DNA of 64,000 nt from Ilex aquifolium. Its lineage: Eukaryota; Streptophyta; Magnoliopsida; Aquifoliales; Aquifoliaceae. Positions 1 to 11,018 of the stretch are shown piece by piece. The position numbers were made by a program, and so were the translations under genes. The DNA lies in assembly GCA_951799425.1 (NCBI GenBank), contig OX637393.1:1928501-1992500 (forward strand), in the 5' to 3' direction. Within the stretch, counting starts at the first letter, position 1, and each line of letters opens with the position of its first letter. Under the pieces are notes generated by a model that was not told the origin of the DNA, did not search any database, and was given only the letters and a program-made list of their open reading frames with translations.

Positions 1-505
1 CTCTCTGTTCTAAACTGCCGCTACCTTGTAGAGAAACTTGGGTTATGTATTGGGACTTTGTTATGTTTGTGATAATTCTCTGTTGTCTATTGACTCTATT
101 CAGATCATGTGGAATATCTGTCATTAGAAGTTGTAAAATCAAGAGTGACTATGTTTTCTCTGCAATAATAGTAACTTTCTCTTTAATAAATTACTGTGTT
201 TCATAAGTATACATTTCTTTCATTCCTCGTACTTTGGTGTCTCCTCAAGGTTGAAGCAGATATCTGGCTATACATCTTTTGCACATGACATTTTTCATCT
301 GTTTTTTGACCGCAATTAGTGTCGAGGACTATATTGGTCGAATATGTAAAGTTTTGAGGATGAAATTGATAAAATTAAAATTTTAAAGATCAAAGTACGA
401 CTAATGATAAATCTCAGGAATCATTGGCGCGATTTACTCTTAGCAAAAATGGTTGAAAAGATATAAAATATCTTGAAATTGCAGGAGTTGATCTAAAAAC
501 ACTTA
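1..505. other. Intergenic; possible 3' end of an upstream gene
   Basis: No coding stretch is visible. The first 200 bases are less AT-rich than what follows and contain TTTAATAAATT near 184, which would fit a 3' UTR with a polyadenylation signal of a gene lying to the left. This is a guess from composition only. Confidence 0.25.
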
Positions 506-1639
506 TGCTCCGTTTGGTATGATAGAAAAATGGAAGGATGAAAAATTAGAGGATAAATAAAACATCATGTTTGGTAAGGAAGGAAAATAAGAAGGATGAA
601 AAAATGGATGTATTAATTTTCCTTTCAACTCACCAAAATCAATCCCTCCAAGATCGGAAGGAAAGTGGATGAAAAGTTAATTATTTGTGTTGAGATGTAT
701 CTTATTTGTCTATATATCTTTTTATATATACATATATTATGTATATATTAATTTCATATAAAAATACAATGATAAAATATGTATTTATATATATATTTTA
801 AAAAGTTTTAAAAATAAATTTAAAAATAAAAATAAAAATTTTAAATTAAAAAAAATATTTTTTCTATCTTAGTTAAACGTGAAATTTTTTGACTTAACAC
901 TATGACACAACTCGAACTCGACACGAATTTTATGACACGAACTTGATTATAATTCGACACGAACTTGAAAATAACCTAACACGCGAACAACAAATATAAA
1001 AGTCTCATATTCAGTTTAACCAGTCATTCAAAATTGACACCATCAACTCGTTTATTTAAAAATAAACACTTTCTCTATTTTCTCGTTTGTATGGTAACAC
1101 GAAATTAACATGTTTAACTAGTATTATAGACATAAAATGTTAATTATTTGTAACTATTTATTAAGCACTTACATAATTATTATATAAAAAAAAATATTTT
1201 TACTTATTATTATTATTATATTTATTTAAGTTAATTTTTAGTTTGTACAAAAAATATTAACATAAATTCAATTAAGTGAAAATAGAATATTAGCGTTAAA
1301 TTTTTTATTCAAAGTTTATGTGGGTCAACACGAACACGACATGAAAATAAACAGGTCAACTCGCAACTCGACACGACACAATTAGTTAAATAAGTTGAGT
1401 TAGATTTGACTAATGTTCGACACAAACCCGTAATAACTCAACACGAATCTAACACGACGCGACTCGATTGTCACCCTTAATTTTAGCCAGCACAAAAAAA
1501 GAAAAAAAAATTAGTCATTTTTATTTTTCATCCATTCTACCAAACATAAAAGAAGTAAAGTGTATTATTCCTATTTTTCTTCCTTCGAGGATAAAAAGTG
1601 TATCCCTCCTACTTTCCATCATTCTTATCAAACAGAGCA
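506..1639. mobile_element. Non-autonomous PIF/Harbinger (Tourist-like) element
   Basis: The left end reads TGCTCCGTTTGGTATGA and the right end, reverse-complemented, TGCTCTGTTTGATAAGA, so the termini are imperfect inverted repeats that stay similar for about 40 bases (GAAAAATGGAAGGATG-like sequence on both sides). A 3-bp TTA lies directly outside each end (503-505 and 1640-1642), the target size of PIF/Harbinger elements. No transposase reading frame is present. The centre is occupied by a different dispersed repeat (about 880-1475). Confidence 0.75.
880..1475. repeat. Dispersed repeat rich in ACACGAC/CTCGACACG motifs
   Basis: Many degenerate copies of GACACGAACTCGACACG-type words occur here, ending at GATTGTCACCC near 1475. 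The same kind of sequence flanks the solo LTR at 38980-40198, where the termini read GGGTGTCAATT and AATTGACACCC. It appears nested in the Harbinger-like element. The left boundary is not clear. Confidence 0.5.
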
Positions 1640-2247
1640 TTAGTCGAATAATTGTCATAGCTTTTATAACTGTTTTATCTACACGAGTCATGTAAACCAC
1701 AAATAAATTAATAAATATGAAGCTAAGACCTATTTCCTTCCATCCCAAGAATAATTGAAGATAGTAAGAGAGTTACCTCTCTAATAACACATAAATCGGA
1801 GATTACGTAGATTTTCACGCATTTTTTACGATGATGCACTATTATAGGAAGGGGACGATAAAGTTCAAATTTGTAACTTTAAAATTTAGTAACAGAAATA
1901 GTAGCCATTACGATACGCCACATGCCGACTCCTTTCTGTAGATAGGCACGTGCGGTTCACGATCTCATCTACATATGCAAAACTCTACCACGTAATGCAT
2001 GATTCTTAGGTGCCCAACAACCACACGAGCAATGGAGATAATTTGACGACTTAAATAAAGATCTAATTTAATATAAGTTATTAAAATATTTTATTATTAT
2101 AATTATTAAATAGTAATTTCGAATAAGTGTTATTAAAATAGAAGGGGACGACGAAGTTCAAGATTTTAAGGACTAACAGCGATCCAATGAGGCAATGAGG
2201 ATAGAGACCATTAGGTCAATGCTAATTTCAAATTAAATTAAAATAGT
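1640..2247. other. Intergenic, no feature seen
   Basis: AT-rich sequence without a convincing reading frame. The right 9 bases (2239-2247, TAAAATAGT) are the left target-site copy of the neighbouring MULE MITE. Confidence 0.5.
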
Positions 2248-2562
2248 GGATTTGATTATGGTACTGAAATTTTACCAAAATTTATTACATTTGAAGACAT
2301 TTTTACTATATTTGTGGGTACTTTTATCACTGTTGTGGTACCTAAAAAAGTGATAAAAATAGTACCACAATAGTGATAAAAACACTCGCAACACAATATA
2401 TAGTAATTTTTTTATACCTATAAAAAGTGGTAAAAATAGCTACCACAAAAGGAGTAAATATTTTGGTTGTAAAATGACACAAAAATTATAAAAATATTCT
2501 TTGAAATAATAAATTTTAGAGGTATGGTACCGAAATTTTTTTAGTGTACCGTAGTCAAATCC
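2248..2562. mobile_element. MULE-type MITE with perfect 9-bp TSD
   Basis: The ends are inverted repeats: GGATTTGATTATGGTAC on the left, and GGATTTGACTACGGTAC when the right end is reverse-complemented. TAAAATAGT is repeated exactly at 2239-2247 and 2563-2571. A 9-bp duplication is the Mutator-superfamily signature. The 315-bp body is AT-rich, internally palindromic (repeated GTGGTA/TACCAC words) and has no coding potential. Confidence 0.85.
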
Positions 2563-2571
2563 TAAAATAGT

Positions 2572-3244
2572 ATTTTTCCACACATTGTGAAACCACCCCC
2601 ACATAGACCTCAAGGAAACCTTAAACAAAACAATTGTCTCCACCTTGACCCGGACTTATTCTAGTCCAAGGATGAGTCTAGTTGACAAAAAAGACGGGGA
2701 GGTCACCTTAGGATAGAGGCCCATACTTTTGGAAATTATATTTTGCCCCAAAAAACTATCTCTAATTAAATTATTTGAATTGGATTTTTTATTTTTGATG
2801 GATTCAGAAATAGATTGAAAAAAATAAAATTTGTCAAATAATTTGATCGTATTTGGAACAAATTTTTTTAATTTAAATTCAAATAAGATGAAATCCGATT
2901 CATTGGCGTACAAAAATGAAGTCTATCCCTCCAAGCAACCTTTTAACCCTGGTTTTCACTGCAAAAAAGTTAGATAGGGTTATGCCAAAGATTACAAGCC
3001 CATGGTTAATTTGGTAGTATAATTTTTTTTTCTTTTTTTTTTTTTGTTTGAAGAGAACATCAACCAAGCTCCAAGCAAGGTTTTCATTCTTAGATTTCAA
3101 TAAGGTCACTATTCCTATTTTAGGAAGAAATAGAGTAAGACCTTTATCGTTCTAAAAAAATTGTTTTTTCACTTTCACCCTGATCAGTAAAGTGGTTACG
3201 GTTGAGTGTTTAACTTAAATTGTAGTTTGGGATGGGACTTATAG
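2572..3244. other. Intergenic, no gene seen
   Basis: Short frames on the minus strand are broken by homopolymers (T-runs near 3022-3046) and do not resemble proteins I know. Confidence 0.4.
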
Positions 3245-3544
3245 CATATTACCAAGGGGGTAATGCTATGCTTACCAAATTTTTTTAGTGAAAATTGGAA
3301 ATGAGTCTCTTTAAATGTACTTGTTTGGAAATAAGTCCTGCAATGAAACTTATAAGAAGTTAAGTCCATGTTTAAAATTATATGTAATGACTTAAGTCCA
3401 CTTTTTTTTTTATCTCAAAAATACCCTTCCTTGAAAGGAAGTTAAATTAATTTCCTATTTTGGAAATTGTTATCCCTTAATTCAAGGTCAATTAAAATAT
3501 GCCAATAAAATCTTCATCATAAATTTAAAATTCAAATTACAAAG

Positions 3545-3587
3545 CTCTCTCTCCCTCTATATATATATATATATATAAAATTCAAAG

Positions 3588-3621
<34 letters not shown>

Positions 3622-3635
3622 CAAATTCAAAGCTC

Positions 3636-3694
<59 letters not shown>
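3545..3694. repeat. Compound (CT)n/(AT)n microsatellite
   Basis: Three successive blocks of CTCTCT followed by ATATAT, separated by AAATTCAAAGCTCTCT, so the compound unit itself is repeated three times. Confidence 0.85.
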
Positions 3695-3949
3695 GTACGC
3701 TGAGTTATTATGGAGATGATGCAAGTATAGTGGTGGCGGTGGTGTGGAGTAAAAATGAGCTATCGAAGTGGAATTTGAATGAGCTTTTGTGTGGTGTGAG
3801 CTTTTGTGTGGTGGTGATGGTGGTAAGCGTTGTTGTGGAGGTGATGACAACGTGATGGTTGGCGTTGCTCGGGAGGTGACAATGGTGCAATGGTGACAGT
3901 GCTATAGTGAAGAAAGTGGTAGCCGAATATATATATATATATATTCAAA

Positions 3950-4400
3950 TTCATGTTACTATTTTTTTTATTATATTACTGTTCATGTTACTGCTTTGTT
4001 GAGTATGTTACTGTTCATGTTACCATTATTTTGAGCATGTTACTATTTTTGTTAAACATGTTACTACTAATATTTTACTAAATATTAATATTCAATGTTA
4101 CTATTTGTTTTGTTTTTGAATATTACTATTTTTTGTGTTTGAATGGTACTATTTTTTACGTTTGAATTTGAGAGAAATAATTATTGTTAAGTATGTTACA
4201 GTTTTTGTTAAGCATGTTACTATTTTTGTTGAACATGTTAATATTTTTGTTGAACATGTTACTGTTGTTATTTTTTAAAAATATTAATATAGAATGTTTC
4301 AATTTTTTTTATGTTTAAATGTTACTATTTTTTTGTGTTTAAATGTATTATTTTTTGTGTCTAAATGATAATTTATTTTTGTATTTGAATGTTACTATTT
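3950..4400. repeat. Degenerate minisatellite with GTTACTATTTTT core
   Basis: More than a dozen degenerate copies of CATGTTACTATTTTTGTT with TTGAA or TTTGAATG linkers, spaced about 20-35 bases apart. Confidence 0.7.
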
Positions 4401-4410
4401 TTTATTTTTA

Positions 4411-4412
<2 letters not shown>

Positions 4413-4468
<56 letters not shown>
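4413..4468. repeat. (TA)n microsatellite
   Basis: An uninterrupted TA dinucleotide tract of about 27 units, running into ACACAC. Confidence 0.95.
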
Positions 4469-4477
<9 letters not shown>

Positions 4478-4944
4478 ACCTATATATGAATATAGATAGA
4501 TAAGAGAGATGAAAAATTGTAATGTTAGTCAAACTCTTAACCTATATTTGGATATAGATAGATATGAAAGAGAAAATATTTTAATATTAGTCAAACTCCT
4601 AAGATTTAGGAGTTTTTAATTTTTTGTTTTATTTCACTTCTAAAGGGAAGGGATAGTATGACAAAATTGATAAAAAACGGAATTCATAACAAATAAGTTT
4701 CCTTGACGGACTTAAGTCCAAACAAGTCCATATAGGGGGACCGGTCTCCAAATTTCTCATTTTTTTACTAAATCTCTATCCCAAATGATGTGACATAGTT
4801 TTTCACTATCAGATAAGTAGGTCATATTAATATTCAATGACGGAGATTGTGCCACATCATTTGATATAGAAGATTTGGTAAAATTTTTTGGTACGCATTA
4901 CATTTTCCTTACCGAGGATATATAGATATGTGGAGTAAATATTA

Positions 4945-5125
4945 TATGTAACGATTGTCACGTGATGTCACCATTCTACAATAAAATGGACAAGGTGGTG
5001 GATATCAAATGACATAGAGGGGTAGTTATTAAAATATGTGAGATCCACTTGTTAAGTTTTTATGTTTTTATTGAATTGTGACACCATGTGACGATAATGA
5101 CGTAATATCACCGTTACCCCCAATA
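4945..5125. repeat. MITE-like inverted repeat upstream of ANR
   Basis: GTAACGATTGTCACGTGATG at 4949 faces the reverse complement of 5085-5120 (GTAACGGTGATATTACGTCA, then TATCGTCACATGGTGTCAC). Termini of this kind around a short AT-rich core look like a small MITE. It carries a CACGTG at 4959-4964 and TGACG words within 300-400 bases of the ANR start codon. Confidence 0.5.
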
Positions 5126-5191
5126 TTTCTCTAGGTAGGTGGGTTTATTATAGATATGACTATGAGTGGCAGGTGTAGTGGCTAGTGACAT

Positions 5192-5197
5192 CACGTG
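5192..5197 (+). promoter_or_regulatory. G-box (CACGTG) in the ANR promoter
   Basis: CACGTG lies about 50 bases upstream of the likely TATA box of the ANR gene. G-boxes bind bHLH and bZIP factors, and flavonoid genes are typically driven by MYB-bHLH complexes. Its use here is inference from position. Confidence 0.45.
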
Positions 5198-5244
5198 CTC
5201 ACCTTCGTCCTCTAACTTAACAATTAGACGAATTTTTACCTTTC

Positions 5245-5252
5245 TATTTATA
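5245..5252 (+). promoter_or_regulatory. Probable TATA box of ANR
   Basis: TATTTATA about 97 bases before the ANR ATG, followed by a sequence rich in CATC/TTCATC as in many plant leaders. It would give a 5' UTR of roughly 65-70 bases. Confidence 0.55.
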
Positions 5253-5348
5253 CACCAAGAAGAACCACTTACCATATGCTTCACTAGTTAGTATCTTCCT
5301 TCATCATCATCTTCATTCCCTTGTTACATTCTTAATAGAAGTGTATCC

Positions 5349-8010
5349 ATGGCGGCTCAACTTACAGGATCAAAGACAGCCTGTGTGATCGGCGGCACCG
5401 GTTTCGTGGCATCTTTGCTTGTCAAGCTATTGCTTGAGGAAGGCTATGCAGTCAACACCACTGTCCGGGACCCTGGTTTAGTGATCTCCTCTTGTTTCTT
5501 TCATTTTTCGGTTTCATGTTTGGACTATTCTTTCAAGTTTCTGCCACTTTAATGAAAATGGCAGCTGTGGATCAATAACACCCTTGTGTTTTTTCTCTCA
5601 AAAACCACTTAAATTCCTGAAGTTTTAAAATTTTCATATGTTTGGTTAGTATGAAATGAAAAACGATGAAAAAAATAATTTTCTTTGATGTTTGAATTTT
5701 GTCACAACTAATCAACATTTTTTTCTTGTAAAAAACATAATGAAATGAAGAAAGTTGTGATCTATAATTAATTTTTTATTAGTTATTAATTTTAAAAAAT
5801 TTTGGTATGAATTTGATTAACCATAATTTAGCTCAAAGACATTCGTGCTAGTGCTTGTCCCAAAATTAGGTTACGAGCCACTTTTTTTATTTTATTTTTT
5901 ATTTTTTTAACTTTCAATTATAATATATATTTTTTCTTCTTTAGACCGATTTAATATAATTAAGGATAATTTAGAAAATTAGAAAAAAATTCATGCAATT
6001 TTCTTTCCTTTCAAACAATATAATGAATTATTTTAAAAATTTTCTCGCAAGTTTTTCATACTAATTAAATACATTCATAAAAATATATTTTTTATCATTT
6101 TTTTTTCTTTCACTTCGCTTTGTATCATTTTCACTTTCCATTATTATTTCTTCCTAACGAAACGGTCCTTAAAAGAATGAAAATGTGTTTGTTTTTTTTT
6201 CTTCCCGTTTTCGGGTGCAGATAATGAGAAGAAGATTTCTCATCTTGTAGCACTACAAAGTTTGGGAAGCCTAAAAATATTCAAAGCAGATCTAACAGAT
6301 GAAGCCAGTTTCAATGCCCCTATAGCAGGTTGTGACCTTGTCTTCCATGTTGCAACACCAGTAAACTTTGCTTCTGAGGATCCAGAGGTATGGAATTGCA
6401 ACATTGCTTCACTTTTAACATTTAACAATTAAAACAAACTGCAAGATTTCTGATCAACTTGGCTGTACCTTCTTCTTCTTAATAGAATGATATGATAAAA
6501 CCAGCAGTTCAAGGAGCCCTGAATGTTTTGAAAGCATCTGCAAAAGCTGAAACAGTTAAGCGTGTCATTTTGACATCATCCGCAGCTGCTGTAACGATCA
6601 GCTCAGGCGAGGAGACCGGCCTAGTCGTGGACGAGAGTAACTGGACTGATGTGGAGTTCCTGACTTCAGTAAAGCCACCCACTTGGGTAACTCAAAAAAT
6701 TGTAGTTCTATCTAGATATGTTAGATTTTGAAATTGTATTCCTTTTGATGGGCGAGATGTCTCCAAGTCGAGCATGAGTCGAGTGAGACTCTTGTTCTAC
6801 ATGGAACGTGTATTGTTCTCGAAACAGAAAGTACCTAGCAGGATACCATTCTGTTGAGTCATGTCACTACCAGCTGAATACTTTGAACCATGATGAGTGC
6901 ATGGCAGGCTATCAAATTAACCAATGATCAATCATCTACCTTTCCAGGGCTACCCTGCCTCCAAGACTCTAGCTGAGAAGGCAGCATGGAAATTTGCTGA
7001 AGAAAACGGCATAGATCTTATCACTGTCATCCCGAGTCTCGTGGCTGGTCCTTCTCTTACTTCGGACATCCCCACCAGTGTTAGTCTTGCCATGTCCTTG
7101 ATTACAGGTAAACAAAAAGCCTGAAATACATGGATTGGTTCCATGAACGTTCACTGTACATTACATCACAATATTGATGACTAAAACATGTTAAACCAGA
7201 GTCTCATCTAGAAGTCAAGCTGTTAGATATGATGTAACATGAATGTTAATAGACTTCAACACGCCCCTTCATGTGATCGATAGATTTTAAGAGGGTTTAT
7301 TTCAAATGTCCGTATACTTGAACAAAAAGTGTCTACTAATGTCTCTGGACATTTTGCAGGGAAAGAGTTCCTAATAAATGGATTGAAAGGTATGCAGATG
7401 CTATCAGGTTCGATCTCCATTTCACACGTAGAAGATGTGTGCCGAGCTCACATATTTGTGGCCGAGAAAGAACCAGCTTCTGGTCGATACATTTGCTGTG
7501 CTGTCAACACAAGTGTACCTAAGCTCGCGAAATTCCTGAGCCAAAAATTTCCTCAATATAAAGTCCCCACTGCGTAAGCCCCCTTCTCTAAACATTTTAA
7601 ACAAAGACAACAACTTTGTGGTTCTAATCCCCCAAGAAAATCTGTATTGTCACCAGTTTCACACTTTCTTGAATGGAATAGTTTATGTACAGAAACAGGA
7701 ACAAGTTAGAAGGAAAAATGGAATGGCATAGGTGTGTAAGTTCTAACACAGTTGGATATGAGATATAAATGTTGCATTTGAACTGATATAACATAATGTT
7801 ACTATGATGAACCCTCTTCAAAGTGGATTTATCATCTTTTTTCTTGGTCTTTTGAACAATTGCAGTTTGGGGGATTTCCCGTCAGACGCCAAGTTGATCA
7901 TCTCATCAGAAAAGCTTGTCAAAGAGGGATTTAGTTTCAAGTATGGGATTGAAGAAATTTACGATCAATCAGTGGCATACTTCAAGGCTAAAGGGTTTCT
8001 GGAGAACTGA
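5349..8010 (+). CDS. ANR: Anthocyanidin reductase (six exons)
   Basis: The enzyme reduces anthocyanidins to 2,3-cis-flavan-3-ols with NADPH, feeding proanthocyanidin (condensed tannin) synthesis, in the cytosol. Exons by GT-AG junctions with frame continuity: 5349-5475, 6221-6387, 6486-6686, 6948-7107, 7360-7573, 7866-8010; total 337 aa, the usual ANR size. The Rossmann NADP-binding loop GGTGFVA is at residues 15-21. The extended SDR catalytic pair is Tyr167 and Lys171 in WGYPASK. The C-terminal block [12 protein letters not shown], then [13 protein letters not shown], is typical of ANR rather than of DFR or LAR. The six-exon layout also fits ANR. At the exon 5-6 junction the protein reads KVPTALGDFP where ANRs I know have two different residues after PT; the splice frame is still sound. 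A 0.75-kb first intron contains a probable MITE. No disabling mutation is seen, so the gene looks functional. Confidence 0.93.
5630..6175. mobile_element. Possible MITE in ANR intron 1
   Basis: ATGTTTGGTTAGTATGAAAT at the left is similar to the reverse complement of the right edge (ACCGTTTCGTTAGGAAGAAA). Both edges are followed by GAAAA-rich sequence and the body is very AT-rich. No TSD could be fixed, so this is a weak call. Confidence 0.35.
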
Positions 8011-8385
8011 AGGCCTCGGTTTGGCAGTTTATATAAAGGCTACAATGATGCACTATCATGCATTTGATTTTCACCTAGAAATGCTTTCGTTTCTTGTAAT
8101 GTGCACTCTGATCATACAATATAGAGAATGTAATGTGCACACAGTCTTACCAAGCATATAAAAGACTATTTACATTACTCTGATCATACAATAATAGTCC
8201 CAGAATGGTGCCCTAAATGTGCAGGGATGACATCATGTCGTAAATGGTTGTGCAATAATAATGCAAGAATAGAGCAGGACTTATGCAGTAGTGCAGGAAT
8301 TATGCAGTGATGACAATGATCATCGACTTCCCATCCTGGAGGAGCTTGTTAATTTGATGCTCTATTTACTTTAGAGGGGTTTCCT

Positions 8386-8457
8386 ACAGTAGTCTGGTGG
8401 AAGTTTTATAAATACTATCTGACAGTAGTCTGGTTGAAGTTTTATAAATACTATCTG
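8386..8457. repeat. 36-bp tandem duplication
   Basis: Two adjacent copies of a 36-base unit starting ACAGTAGTCTGGT and ending AATACTATCTG, differing at one base (GGTGG versus GGTTG). Confidence 0.9.
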
Positions 8458-8611
8458 ATAGTTTCATTACAGACAGAACATTATGTATGTGAAATGCTTT
8501 TCTTCTCTTGCTAACATATTATTTGTTTTCAGGGTTCATGGGGCAGGGAAGGGTGTTACAGTTGCAGAAGGCGATTTCGACCCATTTGGAGTCAAAACTG
8601 ACCCCCCATCT

Positions 8612-8636
8612 CCCCCCCCCCCCCCCCCCCCCCCCC
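8612..8636. repeat. (C)25 homopolymer
   Basis: A run of 25 C residues. Its exact length is likely to be unreliable in any assembly. Confidence 0.9.
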
Positions 8637-9601
8637 AATATGCATGCAATTGTTAGCAAATCAGACGCATACAGCAACCTACTGTAAAATCAATACTGCA
8701 AGATCGAGTCCTAAACCATACATTTTGAATTGTTTTAAATACCACAATTGAGAGATTTTGTCGATGCTGAAACAAACGTCGGGACTACCGTTATGACATA
8801 TCAGGTTCAGCACCAAGGAGTAGATAATCATCAAACCACATGTTCTAGTTTAAGACACAAAAATTAACCTTCGAAGCATCATGGAATGCCCACAATATTC
8901 TAAAGCCATACCAATTATTAGTAATTTCTATGATACCTTGACTTCCAAAACAACAGGGCAGAAATTTGACAATACTGATCATGGATGCGGCAAAATTCTT
9001 CTTGGTGTTGCACATTAAGCTTACAAGATCTACTTCAGACTCTTTCATTTGGTTCAAAAGTCCCACAAAAATCCACAGATGCAATAATACATGGAACTCA
9101 ACAGTAATGATTTGTGGACATTGGAAGGCTTTGGCTGTATATTAGATCGATGTGGTTAGGGTTGGGTTCAGGGGTTGGCATTGAGGCCGATGGATATTTA
9201 TGTTTAAATGTTTTCAAGCAAAGGTGTATTTTCTTTGCTTTTTTCTCCCATTTTTTTTGGGGCCAAAAGTGTAAACGATTGATGCTAGAATCATACTAAA
9301 ACTCCAAAAGAAAATCCATGGAATTGATGGGACCATGCAATATAAAACCTCAAAATGATATTACGACACACACTACAGAACCAAACATGCTATATACAAC
9401 CTGCAAAATAAAAACATGTCACACCATACAGCCACATAAGACAACAACATTCAAAATGGTCATAAGACATTCATCCCCTGTTGAGTACATGGAAGAGTAC
9501 AATTTATGCTCAAGGTGAAAATTGAGTTACACAGACCAGCAATTCAATCCACCAACAAAGTTATCAATAAAACAACAAATAAGATCCAAATTAAAGTTCC
9601 A

Positions 9602-10795
9602 CTACTCATCTGTTGGGAATTTCAGATTATAATGAAAGAAACGATTTGACTTCCCCAACTCCACAAGCTCTTTTGCTTCCTCAACCATCGATTCCTTGAC
9701 CAATCCATCTACCATACGCTGCATTATTATTGTATCAACAACGCACCGCCGCTTAATAACCTCCTTGCACAATTCAAGACCAAAATGATAATCACCTTTG
9801 TCGCAAACAAAGGGAATAAGTGTCATAAATGTTACTCTATCCGGAACACAATCATTTTCGACTATTTTACCATACCACTTTTTAGCTTCCTCCATATTCC
9901 CATCGTCACAAAACCCTTTAATCAAGGCCTTAAAACTAAAAATATCCGGCTTCACTCCCTTCTTCTCCATTTCCTCAATCAATTCAACAGCTTCCAAAAT
10001 TCGATTATCACCAACCAACCAGCGCAATTTTGGGTTGTAACTCCTCACATTAGGAACCACATTCTTTTGTTCCATTTTTTCCCAAATTTTCTCAGCATCC
10101 GAAATTTGGTTATTCTTATAGAACGCATCAATAAGCGTGTTAAAGCTTATAAAGTCCGGCTCAATCCCATTCTTCTCCATCTCATCAATCACCACAACTG
10201 CAGAATCCAACGAACCCATTTCACAAAAAGCCTTAATAACCGTATTGTACGAAACTCTGTCCGGCTCAATGGACAATTTCTCAGGCAATTCCCTGAAAAA
10301 CTCGCTGATTTTATCGAACTTTTTCGAATTGACGCAAGCTGCTAAAAGGGCATTGAAGGACATTACCGTACGGTCACATTTCAGCTGGGGCATTTCGTCG
10401 AACAGGTTCTGGGCTTGATCGAACATGCCAGATTTTCCATACAAAGAGATAAGCCGGACTATGAACCTCTCATCAGTGATGTCACTGTATTTTTTTTGGT
10501 GTTCGAGGATATCGGAGATGAGAGGGAATTGCTCTGCTTTGGCGAGGCGTTGAACGGTGGTTTCGTATTGCGAAATGCGGAGGCGGAAACTGGGGGAGTT
10601 TGAGGCTTTCTTAAATTTCTTGACAAGGAGTTTGAGTCTTTTCTCTTTAGAGGAGGTGGTTGTGGTGGCGGTGGTGGTGGTGGATTCAGTGGTTTTGGGT
10701 TTTGAGATAGTGGTGGAGGTGGTGGGTTTGGTAGAGACGGTGGTGGTGGGTTTGAGGAAAAGGCCGTGGAGACGGCGGTAGAGGGAAGAAGACAT
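9602..10795 (-). CDS. P-class pentatricopeptide repeat protein, probably mitochondrial
   Basis: A single intronless frame of 397 aa. After a basic N-terminal region (MSSSLYRRLHGLFLK, few acidic residues, a plausible mitochondrial presequence) comes a Thr/Ser/Lys low-complexity segment (about 17-50). From about residue 105 to 385 there are roughly eight 35-aa P-type PPR motifs, seen as the repeating SYNTVIKAFCEMGSL / EMEKNGIEPD pattern. No E, E+ or DYW extension follows, so a C-to-U editing deaminase role is not indicated. PPR proteins of this short P-class group (like the Arabidopsis At1g55890/At3g13160 set, from memory) are mitochondrial and some are mitoribosome components; that assignment is inference. 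It is a clear paralogue of the gene at 14830-15966 (shared RLISLYGKSGMFD and IKAFCEMGSLDSA blocks), which lies in opposite orientation. Confidence 0.9.
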   Translation of the reverse strand: MSSSLYRRLHGLFLKPTTTVSTKPTTSTTISKPKTTESTTTTATTTTSSKEKRLKLLVKKFKKASNSPSFRLRISQYETTVQRLAKAEQFPLISDILEHQKKYSDITDERFIVRLISLYGKSGMFDQAQNLFDEMPQLKCDRTVMSFNALLAACVNSKKFDKISEFFRELPEKLSIEPDRVSYNTVIKAFCEMGSLDSAVVVIDEMEKNGIEPDFISFNTLIDAFYKNNQISDAEKIWEKMEQKNVVPNVRSYNPKLRWLVGDNRILEAVELIEEMEKKGVKPDIFSFKALIKGFCDDGNMEEAKKWYGKIVENDCVPDRVTFMTLIPFVCDKGDYHFGLELCKEVIKRRCVVDTIIMQRMVDGLVKESMVEEAKELVELGKSNRFFHYNLKFPTDE

Positions 10796-11018
10796 TTGCT
10801 GTTTGGTGGTGGGATGGAAATTGAAACAACAAAAGGGTTTTGTTAGGGTTTAGATAATCTGGGGGTTCGGCTACGGTACCAACGCCCATTTTTCGGTATG
10901 ATATCGAAAAAATAAAATGAACGGTTCACAACTCACAAATAATTTTTACTGTTGATCAAGTTTATAACTTTTTACCGGCTACCACTGAGCCTTACAAATT
11001 TATAAACAAAAAAAAAAA

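Larger units (their letters stand above)
3245..4925. mobile_element. Nested inverted-repeat elements with simple-repeat core
   Basis: Two layers of inverted repeat are visible. The outer layer is TACCAAGGGGGTAATGCTAT at 3250 against the reverse complement of GGTACGCATTACATTTTCC near 4890. The inner layer is sequence around 3290-3370 (GTACTTGTTTGGAAATAAG) matching the reverse complement of 4690-4775 (GGACTTGTTTGGACTTAAG). The core holds CT/AT microsatellites (about 3545-3694), a degenerate minisatellite and a long (TA)n. This suggests a MITE with a second long-TIR element inside it. No clean TSD was found, so the family is unassigned. Confidence 0.5.
8011..9601. other. ANR 3' UTR and intergenic region
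   Basis: No gene is supported. The first few hundred bases are likely the ANR 3' UTR; the last 50-100 may be the 3' UTR of the minus-strand PPR gene. It holds a 36-bp tandem duplication and a 25-base C homopolymer. A stretch at 8530-8610 following TTTTCAG reads open for about 28 codons but matches nothing I know. Confidence 0.5.

Noticed and set aside
8530-8612. Short open stretch after TTTTCAG as an extra exon of ANR
   Set aside because: ANR already ends with its normal C-terminus at 8010, and the stretch matches no known protein and runs into a C homopolymer.
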